A stretch of 64,000 nucleotides of DNA. Source: Collybia mongolica (taxonomy: Eukaryota > Basidiomycota > Agaricomycetes > Agaricales > Clitocybaceae). This document shows, piece after piece, positions 42,957 to 54,157 of this stretch (position 1 is its first letter; each line of letters begins with the position of its first letter). The notes under the pieces were generated by a model that ran no database searches, had not been told where the DNA came from, and worked only from the letters and a program-made list of their open reading frames with translations. The stretch is from positions 3,224,001 to 3,288,000 of the forward strand of contig JAAXNY010000005.1 in the NCBI GenBank assembly GCA_013420905.1, read 5' to 3'. A program made the translations under genes and the position numbers.

Positions 42957-44555
42957 ATGTCCGCAGGACCGTCGAACAATAACCCAACTGGGATCAATCA
43001 GTTTAAAGATTGCCATGCGTTGGAATCTCTTCCTTGAGTGTTCTGATTATTGACCAGTCCTCATAGCCAGAGCAGATGACAGCTTTGTCAAAGCTATTAT
43101 TCACAAGTATGATCATCGAGGTATCATGAACTGGGATCTGATCAGTGAGATGCTCCTCGCCAAACACAATATTCAAATGAGGTAATGGTATATTTACTAC
43201 TACTCATATTGCGTTGTGCTAATGTATCATTGCATAGCTCGACTACAGTTGCATGCCATCATGATAAGTATGGCCTCGTGGGAAGTGGGCACACAACTAA
43301 GAAGCTCCCACTACCAGTCAAATGGCAACTAGTGTTGGATGAAATGGCCAAGGATCCAACCAGTAGGAAAGGGCCGAAGATGATTATTGAGGGGATTGGT
43401 CTTACCAAGGGTATCCATCTGACTCAGTATGATGCTGGAGATCCTTTCACTGGTCCTTTTTTTTATTCATATGCCCCTTTGACAGTGAGTTTGTTCATTC
43501 GACGATGCACGCTGAGGATCCCAAAGGTTTTAGTATTCGTGAACCTTCTGCTAAGAAGATCAAGCGAGGGGTTTTGACCGCAATTGGTCCCCATCAAGAA
43601 TGGAGTGGTGATGGTCATGATAAACTAGCTGCAATTGGCTTCCCAATCTGGGGGATGCGTGATAAATGGGGGTCAAAATGGTTAGGGCTCTGGGTAGTTC
43701 CAAATAATCAACTCAAGAAAGCAATTGCTTTGTTATATCTTCGACTCATTAAGAAGCATGGAGGTGAGCAGTGTTGGTTAACTGATCTGACTACTGCTAA
43801 ATTTTATATTCTAGGTATGCTGATTCAGACAAGTACTGACTGTGGGAGTGAAACCACTGAGGTGTTTGGTTTAGCCAACGCACTGAGGTAATTTGTGTCA
43901 GGCTTTCCGAATGACTGCTTACCTTGTCTCCAGGGAGATATTTTTGAGCCATCTTGATATCAATGACCTCCTGGCCCACTGCTTCATACAGAGCATCCAC
44001 AACATCACAATCAAGTGAGGATGGCTTTGCCTGCGTCTTCAATGGGGTGACAATGTCAAGGTGTTTTGGGAAGTTGGCTCTGAGATCTACAACGAGTCCA
44101 ACATGGCACAATAGTGATTTTTACTCTTTTTAACATTGTCACTATTCTTATTCTGGCCCAGTAACCTTGTTCAATGGCTCTGGTTGACTCTGATTCAGTC
44201 TGAACTCAATGGTCTACTAGATCATTTCAACAATCATGTCACAAGAAAGGACCGAGGAAAGCAGCTACTGTCAGGGGTTTCTCCCAATGTTGCTATGGCC
44301 ATGCCATCAAAGTATGGTGGTGAGAATTGTTTGCAGAGGGTGGATATGGATGTTATTGATAAGCTGATGGCAGAAATTGGTGAGGAAGTCCTCCAGTTTG
44401 TCACCCCAGAGTATGCGGAGCATGCACAGACAGTTTATGATTCTCTTGATCTGGGTCGGTTAACGTTTGATAATGTCTGGCATGTATTTATGGCAATGCT
44501 CCCTCATTTAGAGTCATCTACTTATTCTTTTTTTCTGATGCTCCACTATGTTTAA
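42957..44555 (+). pseudogene. Integrase-core (rva_4-like) transposase with two in-frame stops
   Basis: A plus-strand multi-exon gene starting MSAGPSNNNPTGINQFKDCH. Further exons give ADDSFVKAIIHKYDHRGIMN, KKLPLPVKWQLVLDEMAKDP, HEFVHSTMHAEDPKGFSIRE, the RNase H-like core GPHQEWSGDGHDKLAAIGFP (first Asp), RDKWGSKWLGLWVVPNNQLK, LIQTSTDCGSETTEVFGLAN (second Asp), GWLCLRLQWGDNVKVFWEVG and LVQWLWLTLIQSELNGLLDH, then YGGENCLQRVDMDVIDKLMA. This protein type is common in Agaricomycetes. A TGA at 43035..43037 ends SLP before the next exon, and a TGA at 44016..44018 interrupts NITIK/GWLCL, where the family normally carries Arg. Both are compatible with CGA to TGA change. Other introns are intact GT-AG. 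Confidence 0.78.
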
Positions 44556-44635
44556 CAAAATTGCAACAAGTTTATTTGACAATATATATATACAAGGGTT
44601 TAAGCTCATAGATCAAGATATGAACTTGCCCGTAA

Positions 44636-47012
44636 CTAGGGAGAAGGAAATCCATGACAAAGTGGGCCATCACTTCGAATTTGGGCTCCCTTGAGTTTAA
44701 GTTTTTTGGAGAGATCATTGCATTTATGGGCATTTCGCCATGCTTTGATTTTGACAGAACCACCATCCCAAAATCCGGTGTCTGCCTCCTCACTATGAAG
44801 TAATTGAGATTAGGCATGATAGAAAAATCAAGTGACATATGAATGTGCCTGTGTGTCAAATAAGATCACAGACTGCGATGGGCCAACAGCACCTCCAAGG
44901 TAGAAAAAAAATGTCAGGGTATATACTTGAGTAGCATGACATAGTTCAGCCAACATACCTTGTAAATCAGTTAGCAAGATAGCTCCATTTGAATCAACTA
45001 GTGTGTGATGAGCATACGCATCCATGGCACTGCTAACAACATCAATACTGCGCCCAGCTGTAGTACTCCCACTAAACTTTCGTTCAGTGTACAGTCCTGA
45101 CATATCAAGGAGTGACGCTGCAAGGAAGGTTTCAAAAAGGAGGCTTGAAGTATCATCAAGCCAGAAGTCAATAACTTTTCCAAGGAAGGCACCTCAGGAG
45201 TTCCACCGGATACCTATTTCCAATCCTGCTCAATGCAAATACAATGCCATCTTTGAAAGGTCAAACATACTTGGGATCCGAACTTTGTAGGTTTCTGCTC
45301 GTTGCGCAAAAGACTCTGCAAAGTATTGGCCATGAACAAGAAATTTAAGTTCAGCCAAAAGGTCTGAGTGGTTGGATGCTTCGGTAACATTGTCACCCTG
45401 CTTGCACTGGAAGATAGCATAAGGTACATTATCAAACTGACCCTATGCATAATCTTAGGATTCACCGGAATGGATGAGCTATACACCACATACCAGGAAT
45501 GCAAACTTTGTAGCACCTTTCGAAAGGTATCCATCCTCCAGCTTATCACCCTCACTATATTTACACCAGTTTTTGGAAATCTTAATCTTCTCCTCAAGGC
45601 TAACCGTTTCTTCAAGATTCCCTTCACTATCTATCGAGATCGTGGTCTTTTGAAACTCGTATGATGTGTACTCAAGCTCAGACTTTCCATGAGCAGTGGA
45701 GAGAAGCTTGCGAGGGCGGTATGAACTTGTATATTCTGTAGTCATTGAAATACCTATTTGGAGGCAATAATTAGGAATGGATTACGAGATGACCAGGCAA
45801 TAACATACTGCCAGATGCTTTGCACTTTGCACTGGGCTTGCCACAAGTTGAGGTGGTGCATGCAGATGAGTGTCTAAATGATGATTGGTTTAATGAATCA
45901 TACTCATCCATGTCATCCAAGATCTACACAGTTTTAGTATATTAAAAGTGAAAAGGGTTAGCACAACAGACTGAATGTGCTTCATAAACATAGACACGAA
46001 GGCTAAGTCGGCAATCCTTGATATCAGACTCCGAGAGTTTGGAATCTGCCTTAAGTGCATTAAACATGGTTTCTGTGCTCCCTAGAATGCACTCCTCTGT
46101 TTGCTTGAAATTATAGACAACCTTGGCAGATTGGTTGATCCCAAAAACAGCACTACAATAGGTAAAGTTTTAGAACATGTCCAATAACACATGATAAAAC
46201 ATTGGATCTCACTTGTTGAAATTCATGGCATTGATCCCACCAATATTTGATGCCAGGGATTCCAACCATGCCTTCTTGAGTTCATTCTGAACAGTATCCA
46301 AGACTCACCTGGCAGGATCTGATCCAAAGTACTTTTTCAAAACAGGTAAAAGTTGAGCCTTCAATACATTAACATGTCAGTGGAATCAATCAAAGTATAA
46401 CCTAGTGGAGTGAGAATTAGGCTCACCTTCTTCACCACTCCACCATTTTTCGGATAGTAATACAGTGTAGCTTCTGCAGTTACCATGTCAGCCTTTGCTT
46501 GTTTCTTGAGTGTTGCAAGTTTGTTTTTAATTTGTGCAGCATTGGCAGCTTGGAGACCTGCATTAAGCATTGGAGGTTGATTAAGACGGTATTGAGATGC
46601 CGTCGATTGGTATTGGACAGCATGCGAAATGATAATATCCTTTACGGTATTTGCTGTAATGAGGAATCAATATCCTCTGTGATCTGACTTGAGCTGAACA
46701 TACCATTTGCAGACGACGTTGAGGCTAGTAGAAAATGAGACTCTTAAGGGAATCACTTGAAAATATCACATACCCTCCATGCAACTTCCACAGAGTACAT
46801 TTTTCATGAAGGGATACACAACTGAACAGTTTTCGCACTGTGGCTGATTCTAACATTGTTTGTCAGTACAGGAGAAGTTAGACTGCGAAAGATATGCCTA
46901 CCGCGATTACCTCACAGTCGACAGAGGAAGCCGAGGAAAGTTTAATACACTTCATGCACATTGGCTCATTGAGCCCGCGGAATAACACAGCACATCCAGT
47001 ACATAGCCCCAT
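44636..47012 (-). CDS. Alpha-type protein kinase with two N-terminal zinc-ribbon modules, transposon-borne
   Basis: A minus-strand multi-exon gene. It starts MGLCTGC; the first module is CTGCAVLFRGLNEPMCMKC and the second, after an intron, is CENCSVVYPFMKNVLCGSC, both C-x2-C-x11-C-x2-C. A helical region follows (MLNAGLQAANAAQIKNKLAT, YYYPKNGGVVKK, LKKAWLESLASNIGGINAMN). The alpha-kinase domain covers the last ~300 residues: GYLSKGATKFAFL, the candidate ATP Lys in VPYAIFQCKQGD, FLVHGQYFAESFAQ, FETFLAASLLDMSGLYTERK, MDAYAHHTLVDSNGAILLTD with LQG, then SVILFDTQAHSY. After the last intron comes ADTGFWDGGSVKIKAW with HKCND, the C-terminal His/Cys motif of alpha-kinases. The frame appears open throughout. 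The last acceptor (GTGAG near 44778) and some early junctions are inferred. Confidence 0.75.
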
Positions 47013-47865
47013 GGTAAGAATGTGGTGTGGTATACAAAAGCAGGACCAAAGGTTAACCAAAGGCTGCGAAAAAAATTAGGTTCAAAGCGCGAAGTTGTAC
47101 CAGGCAGACATACCATCAACCATCACATTGCTAGCATATAACCAACACAAACTCTGAAACAGCAAATACATTGTTAGTTGAGAGTACCGTAAATTTATGT
47201 GGTTGAATCTTCACCTCCATCAGCCCCGTCTGCATCATGCTTGTAAGTTGTACTTTGAATTGAGATGGTGGGCATCAATATATCGGGACTTTAACTATTT
47301 GAGCAGGGCACAAGGTGGGTAACAGAGATCGATCATACACATAAAACTCTGGGAGGTTCCGAGTAGACCTGCACTAGCACACCAGATGAATCTAACACAC
47401 AGCGTGAGATGCCAGTGGGAAGAGCTTGTTCTTGGTCGTTCCGCTGGCTCCCAGACAAGATGGGAAAGTAAGTGTTCCGTCATAAATCCAGCTGCATGGT
47501 TAGGATATAATGGTTTAGAATATGAAAGCAGGGTCGACATGCTAGACCGGTGACCAATCCTGCTATGAGACAAGCATCGAGGACTTGTCCCCCCCTTATA
47601 AGGGATGGTCATGAGTCTATTGAGCTGCTTTGGACCGTATTGAATTCAGTGTCCCCAACTGTCGGAAGAAATTGGCAGAATGGTGTGCATCATGTGATCA
47701 CAAATTCTTACCACAACCGTGACAGAACGTTGCGCACATACCCCAAGCTTCAAGCTTCAAGTTGAACGTGGAAGGCACACTATGTCCTTCACGTCTTCCT
47801 AAATATATGATAGTTCTAAACCTCTTCCTACATCCCCACATAAGTACTGGGCTATAAATATAATA

Positions 47866-47984
47866 GATGCCCTTAATGTCGAAATGAACTGCCATCCACA
47901 TCGAATGGTTCGAAATTCCGACGGTCCATGATGAATTTACATTTCTGATCTTAAAATCCTGGCTGGTACAGGTGGCGCACCGTA
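47866..47984 (-). repeat. Right terminal inverted repeat of the 6.2-kb element
   Basis: Inverted partner of 41793..41905. It is a few bases longer owing to small insertions. Confidence 0.85.
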
Positions 47985-48323
47985 ACAACGAGAAGGGATT
48001 TTAGCTCAAGTCTCGAGGGAACCGTTATAACAATAGTAGATTCAAGGTAAGCTAGGTTACATACAGACCGAGAAGGACCTTTATATAGGTAGCTAAGGAG
48101 GTGTGTATGTAATGTAAAATTTTAGTGAATTAGAATGAATAGAACGAAAATTAACTGTATAGCCTCGAGAGATCGAGGCGTCGATCAATTATAGTGAATT
48201 GAAAGCGGGAAGGAAAAACGAGAGGGTGGAGAGATCGGAAACCCGGTAAGTTTTTCATAAGTTTTTTTAGGGGAAGGAAAAGAGGGACAGCCCGAAGGGG
48301 AGTCACGAGTTTCGATCCTTACA
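47985..48323. other. Unexplained repeat-like stretch right of the 6.2-kb element
   Basis: AT-rich with a TATATAGGTAG box near 48081 and a hairpin CCTCGAGAGATCGAGG near 48163. No coding signal. It could be a decayed LTR fragment. Confidence 0.35.
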
Positions 48324-48348
48324 GACAAGCTTTTCCGAAACACCTGTA
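48324..48348 (-). repeat. 25-base motif, right copy of an inverted pair
   Basis: Reverse complement of 37718..37742 without mismatch. It lies just outside the right end of the 6.2-kb element. Confidence 0.7.
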
Positions 48349-48691
48349 GTTGTTCTCCACCCAAAAACTACGAATATCCAATATCCTTGTCTCCTGAACA
48401 GCGGGGCCGCCACCAATGCCATTCGTTTGTTTCTGCATTCTACTCGGTCAGGAAAATTGAATAATATTATCATGTCTGCTGTCACCCGCAAGAGCAAGCT
48501 TTGCCACTACCCCACAGCAACTTCAGTGCATCCCACAAATGCATTGACTCCTCTTCCGTGAAGAAAAGGTTAGGCTTGCACTCTGTGATGGCAGTATTGA
48601 ACGGAACCCTGAGGCTGAATCGTTTACGCTCTGGCCCTCCATCCGCCCCAGAGGATACATTTCATCATCTACAATATGATTCACACGGGCA

Positions 48692-49170
48692 TCAATTGTC
48701 GGGTAAAACTATTCAGAAACCCGGGGTTTCTGAGGGGGTTTCCAGAAACCCCTGGCATATGGTCAAATTGAGTTTTCGGTGAGCGGTGATGATAACGGTG
48801 ATGGTCCGGCGCTGATTAGTCACATGTCGTTCACTGTCAATGAAGCTCATGGATACCCGCATTCATCCATGACGATCCTCTACAAATGCTGGTGGGAACG
48901 AGCAAGCCGCAAAACGTGGGAGGCCACACCGATGCGGTGTCTGCCGACAGGAGGGGCATAATCGGTCCAATTGTCCATTCTTGCTTCACCAATCCTGAGT
49001 GGTTGTCGTAGAGGACATGAGCTGAATGGGATAGCAATAAGGAATGTCTTGTAGTTGAGCTGAATGGTGAGAACGGAAGTTTGGTGTGGCAATGCGACAT
49101 CACATGACATCGGCGAACCCATCAAATTTTCTGGAAAGGGGGTTTCTGAATAGTTTTACCCTCAATTGTC
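48692..49170. mobile_element. 461-bp Mutator-like MITE with 9-bp target duplication
   Basis: Element 48701..49161 starts GGGTAAAACTATTCAGAAAC and ends in its reverse complement (...GAATAGTTTTACCC). The flanks are perfect 9-base direct repeats TCAATTGTC at 48692..48700 and 49162..49170. A second inverted phrase (TTTCCAGAAA / TTTCTGGAAA) lies inside each end. A 9-base duplication is the Mutator (MULE) hallmark. The interior has no protein feature, so it is non-autonomous. The intact duplication points to a recent insertion. Confidence 0.85.
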
Positions 49171-49437
49171 ATCAAGATTCGAACTTCTGGTTCCAATGTG
49201 ACAGGCCCAATATATAGGTATTTAAGACGTTGGTAATACTATACAATGGTGTACAAGACGACGCTGATCAGGCCTAATAAGGTTGGAATATAAACCGTTG
49301 TTGATGACCGGCCTATGCCATTGTATTAGGAGAACGGAGTCGGCGAAATATACTCATGAGGGTCTTCCCCCCTTCCGACCCCCATCTGGGCGAACAGGTC
49401 AGCGTGAGTTGCTTGCGCGATGCAAAATTGAAAAAGC

Positions 49438-51718
49438 TTACTCTCCAGCCGCGACTTCTTGACAGCATTTCTCAAATTCCTCAGAAACAGAGACTTCGTC
49501 CCATTTCTCTGTTACATAATCCTGCGTACATCAATCAGAAGCGTAGTCATTTTTAACGGCATATGGACCGACCTCAACAAGTGCATGTAGCTCATCCCAC
49601 ACGGATGTTGCAAGGAGGAGAGCAAAACTCGACTGGGGCGTGATAGTGGACATCATGTGTTCTAAAGCCAAAGTTGCCAAACCCGGCATCGAGTATCGGT
49701 GAGCAATTTGGTACATAGAAAGGGCAGATGCAGGTCGTGGTGCTGGCGTTGGGTGAGGATGAGGATCTGGCACAGAGCCGAGATTCGACGCGTGCGGTCT
49801 CCCTGTCCGAGGGGAAATCGGATAACTGGGGTGAGCCGACGGGGTAAATTTAGTAGTGGTAACAGGTACAGGTACAGTCTTCGTTCGCGGGACGGATGGC
49901 GTGCTGCCTATGGTTACTGTTAGAGGGCTTGACGTTGAAGCCGGAGGTACACGCCGGGAAGAGCTTGACGTTGACGGACGAGAAGTGGCAGATGGGGATG
50001 CCACCTTTGGACCAGACCTTGAAGTTGAAGGGCTGTTTGGTGCAAGAGAGGCAGTAGGTGTTGTACCCGGCTCAAATGCCTTGCCCTTTCCAATTGATGT
50101 CCTTGTATCGCTGGTAGAAAGAAGGCTTTCACCACTTGTTGCGCTCCTAGTATCCCCCGTACCCTCGTCAACACTACCCTTCCGGAAAGTTTTCCAATCC
50201 CATTCTCCTCCCTGGGAATTGAGCCACTTCGCACTCCAGCCAACACCAACACCATCTACGGCTGCCCTAGGATCGTCGTGCTCTTTGAAAAGCAACCAAT
50301 TCGCATAACAAAACTTGAGGAGCCAGTATATCGTCTCAAAATCAGCTTCCTCTACTACAATGGTGTAACACTTTCTTTCGCCCTGGACTAGTGCTGGGTT
50401 TTCTGAAAACGAAGAGGAAAGCATGGTAGCAAAATACTCAGATCTTCGTGTTAGAATGTCAGAATGAGCATAGATGATTCGTTTGCGTGCTGTCGTTCGT
50501 GTAGAAAAAGGTGAACAGGAGGATGCGGATGATGATGACCGCATGCTCGCGGCGTCGGACGGGTGGAGGTTGGGGGAGGCCTGCGTATCGGGGCATAACT
50601 TTTCTAAGCACACAAAGCGCACATCTCCGGTGTCTGCAGGACTACCATTAGACAAGATAGTCTTGGTTGAAAGAGCCATGCTCACTCGAATTATCCAACG
50701 AAGCTTCAAGTCCATCCAAAAGATCCCGTGGGACAGAATATATCGAAGGCTGCTGAGGGAAGGATGGACCGGACGGACAATGGATCTGAACACAAATGAC
50801 CAACGAGTCCGTTTCCCGGATTCTAGGGTTTTCTAGTAGTGCAGAAAGAGGTGGAAGCGGGCACTCTATGTGAAGAGATGTCATTTTAGTACATTCAGGA
50901 AAGTTATCATTTTTGTATTTTATCTCACCCCAAACTTCGTGTTCTTGCCGAAAGACCCAATCCATCTGCCAGAACTCCCAAATCCACTCTGGGGGTGCAC
51001 CACGTTCTCCAGGACGGTCGGCCTGGCATTTGATAGCCGTCATCATCGATGCTGATAACTCATAGTCGCTATGAGCGTAGTCCACCATCATGGATGAGAT
51101 GTAAAGAGAAAGTGCAGGCTTGGTGGTAGACCCCTCGCTTAATTGGGTCGGCACTGTGCAAGCCCCAGATATCAGTTCAAAGCTCGACTGGCCCAAAATG
51201 TCCATACCAATTTCCAACTTGAACTTGTTGTCTCCTATCATTGGAGATTGTTTGAGGATCTCAAAATCCGCGTCTTCCGCTGCTTCCCCTCCTTCGACGT
51301 AGTCTTTCAATTTGTGGACATCACGAACAACCCATTCAAAGCCCTGCATGAGACACCTTCATAAATGATTATTACCTGCTGGGAGATTGTTGAAACATGC
51401 CATAAATGTCCATTGGCGCGTTGAGTCCTCTTGACTAGAAATGCCTGCCCCACCCATGATAGAAGATGTACTGTGCCTTGATGTTGGGGTTGGCTGCCAC
51501 GTTATAGACCCCGAGTTTGAATTAACACCAGGACTTCGAGTTGTTGAGCGTGAAGTGGCCAGAAATGAAGACCTTTGATCCCACGAGACAGGAGAGGAAT
51601 TGACGCCGCTAGAAGAACGCAACGAAGACACTTGCCAGGGCCACGAAGGCCTTGCAATGGTAGTTGGACGACCGGGTGACGACGATACAGGTGAAGATAT
51701 TCGGAGGAAGTCTGACAT
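49438..51718 (-). CDS. MATH-BTB domain protein
   Basis: A minus-strand gene starting MSDFLRISSPVSSSPGRPTT, with a Ser/Arg-rich disordered leader of ~90 residues. The MATH domain follows (STRQWTFMACFNNLPA joined by an intron to GFEWVVRDVHKLKDYVEG, then DADFEILKQSPMIGDNKFKL and DYELSASMMTAIKCQADRPG). After an intron at ~50632-50684 comes VRFVCLEKLCPD and the BTB/POZ part (KRIIYAHSDILTRRSEYFAT, CYTIVVEEADFETIYWLLKF, SMYQIAHRYSMPGLATLALE). The BTB fold is interrupted by a ~160-residue Ser/Thr/Pro-rich insert with many SP/TP sites. The proposed last exon gives DYVTEKWDEVSVSEEFEKCC, using a short ~36-base intron near 49525. MATH-BTB proteins are usually Cul3 substrate adaptors; here that role is inferred from the family. 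Confidence 0.82.
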
Positions 51719-52028
51719 ATAGTTCGAGAGAAACTCTTATGCCTCGAGGTGGCCAGCAGTCACGACAATACAAAAGGTCTTTGAAACTGTAAGGGTTTGT
51801 ATATTTGGGTGGCGTCGCTATGGAATATTGAAGGTGAGTCTACTAACGGGCGCCCCTCCAAGCCCGTCCAGCCGCTCACAAAGGGTCAATATTTTAATAT
51901 TTATCAATTCTCGGCGCTCGCCGGTCCAATGTTATGATCCATATCCTTTCATAACACGACTTCAAATACAATAGTAATACTTGCTTGTCTTTTTATACAT
52001 ACACTCAACTTTTGCAGAATATATTTGC

Positions 52029-54157
52029 CTAATATGTTTCCCAGTGTATGTCTGGTAGTACTTCCCGCATCACTGCACGTCCACGTTAGCAGGAGAAGAT
52101 ACAACCGCGGCACCACATACCAGCCCAGTGGTCAAGACCTTGTTCATCTTGCAATTTTCCCAAAGGGTTGTGGGCATCTGTCAAGATGAATTTGCTATTG
52201 TCTTCCTCGCTTGTGAAGTTTCTGATGAGATCGAGCTTTATTTCTCGGGTAGAGAGGGAGTTTAGAACATGGCGCCGCAGGGGAGATCCGAGGTAATCTG
52301 AGCTGCGGGGTTTTCGGAATGTCAGGGGAGCCTTCGACCGAGTGCAAAAGAGAACCTGGATGTCCTCAACATGTCGTTGATGTACTCTTAATCGACTATG
52401 GCTCACCATGTTAATAAAATCGGTTCCATATTTCTCATCTGTGAATTCTCCAAAGACATCATGGAAAGCGCGGCACTGGCCAAAATTCTTCTCCACTGTC
52501 TGGATCACCATCTTTGAGGAATCAGATTGAAGAACGCCTGCAAAATTCTGTTCAATGGCGTCGTTAGCATAAGCGTCAAGCATTGTTCGAGAGAACTTAC
52601 GACTACAACCACGCCCTCTGATTTAATAACCGCCTTGAGATCTTCCCAGAACTCCATGGTGAAGATGTGTTCGGGGACACCACCCCCTGAGAAGCAATCG
52701 TGGATGGCAATGTCGTATAGCGTTTCATTTTTACCCGCTGTGACACTTTCCCGTTTCCGAGCCGCCCAGGATCTAGCGTCCTCGAGGAATAAGTTTCCAG
52801 GCCCGGGATCTGGTAACCCAAAGAACGTGCTTGCTGCGTCATAAACAGCAGGGTCGACCTCTACAATCGTTGTGGAAAGACCATGTCGCATAAAAGCAGT
52901 AGCTGAAATGCCTGCGCCCAAGCCACTTGAATCATAGTCAGCACGGCAAAGAAACGATAAAATCAATTCGTACATAACTAAGGCATTCTCTATCGACTCT
53001 GTCTTCCCTTGTTCTGTACTGTTAATCAGTCGAGCAGCTTCTTGTAGCACGAATGTACTGTAAATAGAGTCGCCTAGTCGCGCCCCGTATAGATCCTCGA
53101 GCGGGTCTTCATCGTTTATTATGTTCACTTTTTCGCCCATCCATACACCTCCCAAAATCGAATGTGACGCGCGCAGGTAGCGCACAGAATGCATCTCATG
53201 ATCCTCTCCGCCAGTGTACCCTGGTGGGGCAAGGGCCTCTCCTACAACGATTAATCCCGTGGTAGACTGTACTGAGGAGTGTATTTGCAGGGAACCTGAT
53301 GGATGTGTGAAGGTTTCCTGTAATGGGTGGGGAAGGACTGGGGAGGAAAGGGCTGGGTACATGGACCACTGTATCCCAACCAATGCAGCTAGTATTGCCG
53401 CCTTCATTTGGGCCCCCGATGATGCTGAGTTTCGAGGTTGTTTCTGAGTAGTAACTCCCATAGGTGTCTGTAATATCCAGAGACCATAGGCAATACTAGC
53501 TATTCCAAGGAACTGCACGATCAATTAACATGTGAACAGCCATAGCGGGAAAAGCATACGATTTGGCTCTCGGATACACTGTGCAGTTGCGATATTCCCT
53601 TCCAGAAACGCGACAAGAATGTCCCCACAACATAGCAAATCCCTCCTGAAGCTAGTCGATGGATAATTGGAGGTCGTGAAGTGTTGATGAGTGCGACTGT
53701 AGTTTTTCTTGGCTGTGTTGCGCGTCAGAATAGAACATGAGGAATCTAGGTTGAGACTCACATCTATATCAACTGCAATTGTGGTCAGAATAAGCACCAG
53801 TGGCGCAAGCACGGTCGCATGAGTGATGGCCGGACCAAGTATTGAATACTTTTGTCTCGAAGTCAGGACTGCGACCCAATAAGTCGCATTAGGCGCTAGA
53901 GATAAACTCAGAGCAGCACACAACCAATTCCATGATGTGTGAATTTTGAATGGATGTACCACGGCTAAAACAACGGCTAACAATACGAATTTGTTGAGTA
54001 GAAAAGTGGTCGGCCCAGATCCATACAAGGGGAGCAAGGCACGTTCATATGCAAAGATTATGAGGGACGTTGGTAAAACAGTTGTAGTTGCGTTGGTCGC
54101 CTGCAATAGGATAGACGGGAATTGGTTGCGTTTGGCTGTAGCTTTTGAGGGTGCCAT
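52029..54157 (-). CDS. Multi-spanning membrane protein with spermidine-synthase-like domain
   Basis: A minus-strand multi-exon gene starting MAPSKATAKRNQFPSILLQA. The N-terminal ~280 residues hold about seven hydrophobic spans (VLPTSLIIFAYERALLPLYG, LLNKFVLLAVVLAVVHPF, WLCAALSLSLAPNATYWVAV, LGPAITHATVLAPLVLILTT, LGIASIAYGLWILQTPMG, AAILAALVGIQWSMYPALSS). The C-terminal part is a Rossmann methyltransferase-like fold: DSIYSTFVLQEAARLI, then GLGAGISATAFMRHG (glycine-rich loop), TTIVEVDPAVYDAASTFFGL, NLFLEDARSWAARKRE and LYDIAIHDCFSGGGVPEHIF. This is the fused membrane/spermine-synthase architecture found in fungi and bacteria. Whether it makes a polyamine is unproven, as the DxxxxD substrate residues differ (IHDCFSG). 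An internal GT-AG intron follows ENALV. An upstream in-frame ATG at 54175 is possible. Confidence 0.8.

Larger units (their letters stand above)
41793..47984. mobile_element. 6.2-kb DNA transposon with integrase-like transposase and alpha-kinase
   Basis: Ends 41793..~41905 and ~47866..47984 are inverted repeats of over 100 bases at roughly 90 percent identity. Both start TACGGTGCG and continue CACCTGTACCAGCCAGGATT, TTAAGATCAGA and TGTAAATTCATCATGGACCG, with small indels further in. Between them lie a plus-strand integrase-core transposase (42957..44555) and a minus-strand alpha-kinase gene (44636..47012), which converge with ~80 bases between their stops. No target duplication was found, so the insertion is old or the outer boundary is a few bases off. 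Two in-frame TGA codons interrupt the transposase. 41905-42950 and 47013-47866 hold shorter coding-like pieces I cannot assign. Confidence 0.8.

Noticed and set aside
45024..45664. Plus-strand frames inside the 6.2-kb element
   Set aside because: They are antisense shadows of the alpha-kinase exons, which carry the recognisable motifs.
48501..48782. 93-codon plus-strand frame
   Set aside because: It runs into the MITE end, so it is not a conserved gene.
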